From NCBI GenBank assembly GCA_017305925.1, contig JAFKJW010000179.1:62001-126000 (forward strand): a stretch of DNA of 64,000 nucleotides, written 5' to 3'. The translations under genes and the position numbers were made by a program. This document shows positions 59,387 through 64,000 of this stretch, one piece after another. The notes beneath the pieces are model-generated. The model was not told the origin of the DNA. It was given only the letters and a program-made list of their open reading frames with translations, and searched no databases. Source of the DNA: Hyphomicrobiales bacterium. Lineage in GTDB: Bacteria; Pseudomonadota; Alphaproteobacteria; Rhizobiales; Rhizobiaceae. Numbering within the stretch: position 1 is the stretch's first letter; each line of letters opens with the position of its first letter.

Positions 59387-59570
59387 ACATTGATTTGTCA
59401 ATGGAAGTTCCGTTTCATATCGTGCGGTACGCAAGCGGTTGCCGGCCCGGCTTGCGGCGAGGGGTCGGAAGACGGCATAGTCGCCTCGGAAGGGAAAGCG
59501 CCATGGGCAAGACGGCATGTCCGGCCACCGCTCATGCACTCGCCCGCCCGCCGCCTGCTGGAGGACATTA

Positions 59571-59789
59571 TTGACCCGCGACAACGAACACCCGTTCTTC
59601 CGCCCGCTTTGGCGGCGTATCGCGGCGGTCTGCGCCTGCCTCGCATGGTCCGTTCTCGAATTCGTCTCGAAAGCGCCGACCTGGGGCTTCATCGCGCTGG
59701 CGTTCGCCGCCTACGCGATCTGGCAGTTCTTCATCAACTATCGCCCGCCGCCGGAAGACGGCGGGCGGCCGGACCGGCCGACGGAGTGA
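59571..59789 (+). CDS. Small DUF3329-type membrane protein (72 aa)
   Basis: Short protein beginning TRDNEHPFFRPLWRRIA after a TTG start at 59571, with GGAGG 8 nt upstream, and two membrane helices (VCACLAWSVLEFVS, GFIALAFAAYAIWQFFINY). The HPFFRPLWRR box followed by two helices is shared by many small rhizobial proteins of unknown function. An ATG at 59517 in frame would add an arginine-rich stretch unlike the family. Confidence 0.7.
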   Translation: MTRDNEHPFFRPLWRRIAAVCACLAWSVLEFVSKAPTWGFIALAFAAYAIWQFFINYRPPPEDGGRPDRPTE

Positions 59790-59808
59790 GCGGCGAGGCC
59801 ATGGCTGC

Positions 59809-59843
59809 GGCGGACGGCAGCGGTCGTCCCGCAGCCGTCCGCC
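59809..59843. terminator. Hairpin between convergent DUF3329 and bfr genes
   Basis: Ten-bp stem GGCGGACGGC (59809-59818) and GCCGTCCGCC (59834-59843) around a 15-nt loop. No T run follows, so it may block exonucleases or act with Rho rather than terminate alone. Confidence 0.4.
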
Positions 59844-59849
59844 CGAAGG

Positions 59850-60335
59850 TCACTCGACGTCGTTCGCCGAATCCGCGTTGAGCAGCCCGTATTTCTCCTC
59901 GCCGATGGAGGCGAGCAGGTCGAGCTGCGATTCGAGGAAGTCGATATGGCCCTCCTCGTCGGCAAGCAGCTCCTCGAAGAGCTTCATCGTGACGTAATCG
60001 CCGGCATCATGGCAGATGTCGCGCGACTTCTTGTAGGAGGTGCGGGCGTCGTACTCACCGGCAAGGTCGGATTCGAGCACTTCCTTGACGTTCTGCCCGA
60101 TGCGCAGCGGCGCGACCGATTGCAGGTTGGGATGGCCTTCGAGGAAGATGATGCGCGCCACGAGCCGGTCCGCGTGGTGCATTTCCTCGATCGACTCCGC
60201 CCGCTCCTTCTTGGCGAGCTTCGTGTAGCCCCAGTCTTCCAGCAGCCTGTAATGGAGCCAGTACTGGTTGACGGCGCCCAGCTCCAGGAAGAGCGCCTCG
60301 TTAAGCCGCTCGATGACCTGCTTTTCGCCTTTCAT
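59850..60335 (-). CDS. bfr: Bacterioferritin Bfr
   Basis: Heme-containing 24-subunit iron store, 161 aa, the family length. All ferroxidase ligands are in place: Glu18, Glu51, His54, Glu94, Glu127 and His130; the heme ligand Met52 is present. GGAGC precedes ATG 60333-60335; extra in-frame codons upstream lie in bfd. It overlaps the end of bfd by 35 nt, so the two are cotranscribed from the Irr-boxed promoter. Confidence 0.97.
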   Translation of the reverse strand: MKGEKQVIERLNEALFLELGAVNQYWLHYRLLEDWGYTKLAKKERAESIEEMHHADRLVARIIFLEGHPNLQSVAPLRIGQNVKEVLESDLAGEYDARTSYKKSRDICHDAGDYVTMKLFEELLADEEGHIDFLESQLDLLASIGEEKYGLLNADSANDVE

Positions 60336-60612
60336 GAATTTTGCTCCCGAATTCGACGCGCAGTCCACGGACGCGGTCTAGGTGTGAAACGATGTCGGCA
60401 CCGCTCGCCTCCGAGCGGGCGTGGTAGTTTTCGGTGACCCGAATGATCGTTTCCACCACATTTGGGAAGCAGCCGCAACAGCGGCCGCGCTTGGCCATGG
60501 CATGATACACCTTCGCCGGCACGATGAGCTGCCAGGGATCCTTGTCGAGAAGGGCGATGATGGTCTGCTCGATTTCCTTTTCGGTGAGGATGTTGCAGTG
60601 GCAGATCAGCAT
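60301..60612 (-). CDS. bfd: Bacterioferritin-associated ferredoxin Bfd (2Fe-2S)
   Basis: Small [2Fe-2S] protein of 103 aa that reduces the Bfr core to release iron. Cys4 and Cys6 (MLICHCN) and Cys45/Cys48 (GRCCGCFP) give the Bfd CxC...CxxC cluster pattern; Cys46 is extra. The C-terminal part is about 35 residues longer than E. coli Bfd and is encoded in the stretch overlapping the bfr start. ATG 60610-60612 starts the family. Iron-dependent control by Irr is expected from the box at 60797-60813. Confidence 0.92.
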   Translation of the reverse strand: MLICHCNILTEKEIEQTIIALLDKDPWQLIVPAKVYHAMAKRGRCCGCFPNVVETIIRVTENYHARSEASGADIVSHLDRVRGLRVEFGSKIHERRKAGHRAA

Positions 60613-60796
60613 TGCGGACTCGAGGGTGCCTTTCGCTTCGCGAAGGCGCTTGGCTGTTTTGGCTGCGCTTGGACCCTGATGTCCTGTCTCCAATCGAAAG
60701 GGTTCAAGGCCCAGACGTCAAAGCCAGCACTGTATTTCAGCGTGTTAGGAGGCCGCGAAAGCCCATGTCAATAGGAAAATTGTCGCAAATCAAGAG

Positions 60797-60813
60797 GTTA
60801 GAATAATTCTAAA
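60797..60813. promoter_or_regulatory. Irr box (iron control element) of bfd-bfr
   Basis: TTAGAATAATTCTAA at 60798-60812 is a perfect inverted repeat with 7-bp arms. It fits the rhizobial Irr motif TTTAGAA-N3-TTCTAAA except at the outer left base. It lies 185 nt upstream of bfd in an AT-rich stretch. Irr represses iron storage genes when iron is scarce. Confidence 0.82.
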
Positions 60814-60853
60814 CTAAAATTGTCACCTTTAAATCCGGCTGCGGCCGGCCGGC

Positions 60854-61825
60854 TCAGCCGATCTGGTTCAGGATGTGGTCACGCAGCATCCGCGCGGCGG
60901 GGGAAAGCCGCCGGTCGCGCAGCATGATCAGGCTGTAGGGCTGGACTTCGATGGCGAAGTCCAGGGGCAGGATTTCGATCTCGCCCTTGAGGTCGTCCTT
61001 GATGAAACGGGCCACCGCGACGGAGACCGCGGCGATCGCGTCCGAGCGGGCGATCGTCACCAGGGTCAGGAGCAGGGAGCTGGTGTTGAGCATCCTGTCC
61101 GGCGGGCGGACGTTGCGGGTGACGAAGGTGGCTTCCACCGTGCGCCGCAGCAGCGAACCGGAAGGCTGCATCACCCAGTCGTATTCCGCGAGCTCGGCGA
61201 GCGGCGTGTTTTCGCGCCGCAGCAGCGGGTGCCCGGCGCGCACGATCAGGCAGGCCTTCTCGACGCCGATCACGCGGCTCGTGAAGAGCCTCGGATTGAG
61301 ATCGTCCGGCACCCGGCCGATCATGAAGTCGTGGCGCTGCGCCAGCAGCTCGCGGGCAAGCACGGCGCTGTTTTCCACCTGCATCTCGATCGATATGTTG
61401 GGAAAGCTCTTCCTCACCCGATTGATCGCCGGCACCACCAGCTCGATTGCCGGCGCCGTCACGGAGCCCAGCACCACGGTCCCGCCTCGTCCTGCCCGAA
61501 GGTCGGCGATTTCGCGGCCTGCCTCGCGCATCTCCAGCAATATCGCGCGCGCCCGCCGCGCCAGCACCGCCCCGTAGGATGTCAGGCGCACGCCGCGCGG
61601 CAGCCTGTCGCACAGCTCGATGGACAGGAGGCTTTCCATTTCGGCGATCATCCGCGAGGCCGCCGGCTGCGAGATGTTGAGCGCGTTGGCGGCAGCGCTG
61701 ATCTGGCCGTGGTCGTCGAGCGCCACGATCATCCGCATGTGAATGAGCTTGAGGCCGGCGCGCAGCAGATCGTCACCCGCCTCGCGGTCGCGTGGGGCCT
61801 GTCCCGGCGGGGTCGACGGTGCCAC
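60854..61825 (-). CDS. gbpR: LysR-family regulator GbpR
   Basis: A 323-aa LysR regulator with helix-turn-helix MIVALDDHGQISAAANALNISQPAASRMIAEMESLLSIELCDRLPRG and the substrate domain from about residue 115. In Agrobacterium gbpR is divergent from chvE-gguAB and activates it with galactose, arabinose or fucose; the same arrangement here supports the name. GTG 61823-61825 is chosen for its GGGAGG ribosome site 7 nt upstream; longer in-frame extension lies beyond the operator. Confidence 0.88.
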   Translation of the reverse strand: MAPSTPPGQAPRDREAGDDLLRAGLKLIHMRMIVALDDHGQISAAANALNISQPAASRMIAEMESLLSIELCDRLPRGVRLTSYGAVLARRARAILLEMREAGREIADLRAGRGGTVVLGSVTAPAIELVVPAINRVRKSFPNISIEMQVENSAVLARELLAQRHDFMIGRVPDDLNPRLFTSRVIGVEKACLIVRAGHPLLRRENTPLAELAEYDWVMQPSGSLLRRTVEATFVTRNVRPPDRMLNTSSLLLTLVTIARSDAIAAVSVAVARFIKDDLKGEIEILPLDFAIEVQPYSLIMLRDRRLSPAARMLRDHILNQIG

Positions 61826-61854
61826 GATTGTCCTCCCGTATGTCGATAAATCCA

Positions 61855-61876
61855 GCCATATCGAAACTGATATGGC
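61855..61876. promoter_or_regulatory. Inverted repeat operator between gbpR and chvE
   Basis: GCCATATC-N6-GATATGGC, a perfect 8-bp-arm palindrome of 22 bp. It begins 30 nt before the gbpR start and lies about 190 nt before chvE. LysR regulators bind such dyads in the divergent spacer. Confidence 0.65.
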
Positions 61877-62069
61877 AAGTGCGGAACAATGCATTTGACA
61901 GTTATGGCTTCTGCGACGAACGTCCGCGCGTCCTGGCGCCGCGCCTCCACCGGGCGAGCGCTCGACCTGATTGGGAGGTTCTCATCGTCAGCCATGCCGG
62001 CCCGCGCAACGCGGTCGGCTTTTTGCGTCCGGACGCCACGGCCCCGGTCGTCTTCAAGGGAGAAAAAGC

Positions 62070-63137
62070 GTGAAAATGATCAAGACACTGGTGGCGGCTC
62101 TCGCTGTCGGCATGGCCGCCATGACCTGGCAGGCAAACGCCGACGACAAGGGCCTGATCGGCATCGCCATGCCGACCAAGTCGTCGCTTCGCTGGATCAG
62201 CGACGGCGACAGCCTGAAGAAGTCGCTGGAGGAGAAGGGCTACACCGTCGATCTTCAGTATGCCGAGGACGACATCCCGAACCAGCTCGCCCAGATCGAG
62301 AACATGGTGACGAAGGGCGCCAAGGCGCTGATCGTCGCGTCGATCGACGGCACGACGCTGTCGGACGTCCTGCAGAAGGCCCATGACAGTGGCGCCAAGG
62401 TCATCGCCTATGACCGCCTGATCCGCCAGAGCGGCAATGTCGACTACTACACCACCTTCGACAACTTCCAGGTCGGCGTGCTGCAGGCGAACTCGATCCT
62501 GCAGGGCCTCGGCTATCCCGAGAAACAGGGTCCCTTCAACATCGAGCTGTTCGGCGGCTCGCCGGACGACAACAACGCCTTCTTCTTCTATGACGGCGCC
62601 ATGAGCGTTTTCCAGCCGCTGATCGACAAGGGCGTCCTCGTCGTGAAGTCCGGCCAGATGGGCATGGAGAAGGTCGGCACCCTGCGCTGGGATGCCGCCG
62701 TCGCCCAGGCCCGCATGGACAACATCCTGTCCGCCAACTATTCGGACGGCAGCCGCGTCGATGCGGTCCTGGCGCCGTATGACGGCCTGTCCCGCGGCAT
62801 CATCTCGTCGCTGCGCGGCGTCGGCTACGGTACCGCCGACCAGCCCTGGCCGATCATTTCAGGCCAGGACGCCGAGACCCCCTCGGTGAAGGCGATCATC
62901 GCCGGCGAGCAGTATTCGACCGTGTTCAAGGACACCCGCGAGCTGGCCAAGGTCACGGCCGATCTGGTCGACAAGGTCCTGTCGGGCGGTACCCCGGAAG
63001 GGCTGGACGAAAAGACCTACAACAACGGCGTCAAGGTCGTCCCCTCCATCCTGCTGGTGCCGGTGTCGGTCGACAAGTCCAACTATGAGAAGATCGTGGT
63101 CGACTCCGGTTACATCAAGGCCGAAGACCTGAAGTAA
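62070..63137 (+). CDS. chvE: Periplasmic sugar-binding protein ChvE
   Basis: Periplasmic binding protein of the ribose/galactose class, 355 aa, with signal peptide ending [46 protein letters not shown] and [18 protein letters not shown] align with ChvE, which binds aldoses and in Agrobacterium also feeds the VirA virulence sensor. AAGGGAG at 62056-62062 favours the GTG start at 62070; ATG 62076 is nearly equivalent. A hairpin follows the stop before gguA. Confidence 0.94.
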   Translation: MKMIKTLVAALAVGMAAMTWQANADDKGLIGIAMPTKSSLRWISDGDSLKKSLEEKGYTVDLQYAEDDIPNQLAQIENMVTKGAKALIVASIDGTTLSDVLQKAHDSGAKVIAYDRLIRQSGNVDYYTTFDNFQVGVLQANSILQGLGYPEKQGPFNIELFGGSPDDNNAFFFYDGAMSVFQPLIDKGVLVVKSGQMGMEKVGTLRWDAAVAQARMDNILSANYSDGSRVDAVLAPYDGLSRGIISSLRGVGYGTADQPWPIISGQDAETPSVKAIIAGEQYSTVFKDTRELAKVTADLVDKVLSGGTPEGLDEKTYNNGVKVVPSILLVPVSVDKSNYEKIVVDSGYIKAEDLK

Positions 63138-63155
63138 GCCGGCAGGAATGCCTTC

Positions 63156-63189
63156 CCGCGCCGCCGCCCGTTGCAGGCCGGCGGCGCGG
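63156..63189 (+). repeat. GC-rich hairpin between chvE and gguA
   Basis: Perfect 10-bp stem CCGCGCCGCC (63156-63165) and GGCGGCGCGG (63180-63189), loop 14 nt, no T run. Such structures after binding-protein genes often stabilise the upstream mRNA segment, giving excess binding protein over ATPase. Confidence 0.55.
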
Positions 63190-63316
63190 CCACCCGGCAG
63201 GCCGCTCGCCGGCGCACGCGGAGGCGGCGAGGAGCAGGGGACAAACCGACGCCGGCATTGCTTCTCGCAATCGATGCGGCAAGATCGGCCCTCGCGAATA
63301 CGGGAGGCTTCGCACC

Positions 63317-64000
63317 ATGACCGAAACGATCCTGGAAATGCGCGACATCACCAAGGTCTTCCCTGGTGTGAAGGCGCTTTCGAACGTCAATCTCGACGTC
63401 CGCAAGGGTGAGATCCACGCGATCGTCGGCGAGAACGGCGCCGGCAAGTCGACCCTGATGAAGGTGCTGTCGGGCGTGTATCCCTTCGGCAGCTATACGG
63501 GGGACATCTATTTCGACGGGAAGGAATGCCGGTTCGGCGGCATCCATGACAGCGAGCGCCTCGGCATCGTCATCATCCACCAGGAGCTGGCGCTCGTTCC
63601 GCTGCTCTCCATCACCGAGAACATCTTCCTGGGCAACGAGCAGGCCCATTTCGGCATTATCGACTGGAACAAGGCGCGCCGCCGCGCCAGCGAGCTTCTG
63701 CGGCAGGTCGGCCTGCGCGAGGATCCCGACACGCTGATCACCAATATCGGCACGGGCAAGCAGCAGCTCGTGGAGATCGCCAAGGCGCTCTCCAAGGACG
63801 TCCGCCTGCTCATCCTCGACGAGCCGACGGCGAGCCTTTCCGAAAAGGACAGCCATGCATTGCTCGACCTCCTCTTGGAGTTCAAGCGGCAGGGCATGAC
63901 CTCGATCCTCATCTCGCACAAGTTGAACGAGGTGAAGAAGGTCGCCGACCGCGTCACCGTCATCCGCGACGGCCAGACGATCGAGACCATGGACAAGGAA
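63317..64000 (+). CDS. gguA: Sugar ABC transporter ATP-binding protein GguA (partial)
   Basis: First 228 codons of the ATPase, running off the right edge. GGGAGG at 63302-63307 precedes ATG 63317. Walker [10 protein letters not shown] is at residues 38-46, the Q-loop is in IIHQELALV, and Walker [13 protein letters not shown] and the H-loop ISHKL follow. It is the first of two ATPase domains expected for the ribose/galactose class. In relatives it is followed by the permease gguB. Confidence 0.92.
   Translation, partial: MTETILEMRDITKVFPGVKALSNVNLDVRKGEIHAIVGENGAGKSTLMKVLSGVYPFGSYTGDIYFDGKECRFGGIHDSERLGIVIIHQELALVPLLSITENIFLGNEQAHFGIIDWNKARRRASELLRQVGLREDPDTLITNIGTGKQQLVEIAKALSKDVRLLILDEPTASLSEKDSHALLDLLLEFKRQGMTSILISHKLNEVKKVADRVTVIRDGQTIETMDKE

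Overview
The window is chromosomal DNA from a GC-rich alphaproteobacterium of the order Hyphomicrobiales (Rhizobiales), most likely close to Rhizobiaceae or Phyllobacteriaceae. This rests on the oriC neighbourhood (holA-parB-parA-rsmG-mnmG-mnmE ... rho-hemJ-hemE | DUF299-maf-aroE-coaE-dnaQ ... secB), the gbpR/chvE/gguA sugar locus, an Irr-type iron box before bfd-bfr, GANTC (CcrM) sites at the origin, EcfG-type general-stress promoters and a GTTC-N7-GTTC LexA box. No rRNA, tRNA, CRISPR array or insertion sequence was recognised.

Layout. 1-3.1 kb: zinc uptake (zur, partial, divergent from znuC-znuB-znuA) with a Zur-like box between them and a second copy inside the znuA signal-peptide codons. 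3.1-4.7 kb: ALDH7-type aldehyde dehydrogenase. 4.9-11.1 kb: a stress island. A DUF892 ferritin-like protein, two small stress-type genes and a short proline-rich gene precede a non-homologous end-joining set of two Ku genes and LigD. EcfG-type promoters (GGAAC-N16-CGTT) stand before three transcripts, with near matches before two more. 11.4-17.2 kb: a catabolic locus with a LysR regulator, an MttB-superfamily methyltransferase, a Tat-exported solute-binding protein without permeases, a decayed gntR and an L-2-hydroxyglutarate-oxidase-like flavoprotein. 17.2-22.9 kb: the SOS mutasome imuA-imuB-dnaE2 under a LexA box.

23.0-36.6 kb: the replication and segregation core. holA, parB, parA, rsmG, mnmG and mnmE carry parS sites, and rho, hemJ and hemE lead up to a putative oriC at about 35.4-35.8 kb. 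The oriC gap holds DnaA boxes, an AT-rich stretch and five GANTC sites within 59 bp. 35.8-44.5 kb: housekeeping genes (DUF299 kinase/phosphorylase, maf, aroE, coaE, dnaQ, secB, fxsA, a Tim44-like protein, mltA, an Smr-domain gene, an XRE regulator, DUF1402). 44.5-53.7 kb: the hslV...hslU operon interrupted by three genes, then hisB-DUF2628-hisH-DUF1330-hisA-hisF-hisE-coaA.

53.8-57.5 kb: a gtr-like polysaccharide modification cluster whose GT2 glycosyltransferase is broken by an apparent 16-nt deletion, followed by a methyltransferase and a GtrA/membrane-glycosyltransferase fusion. 57.5-59.4 kb: an SDR and an inositol-type dehydrogenase with an IolR-like operator. 59.6-60.9 kb: a small membrane protein, bacterioferritin and its ferredoxin under an Irr box. 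60.9-64 kb: gbpR divergent from chvE-gguA, with gguA running off the end.

Main points of interest are the EcfG-promoter cluster over the NHEJ island, the GANTC array at oriC, the intragenic Zur box, the decayed gntR with missing transporter genes, and the broken GT2.
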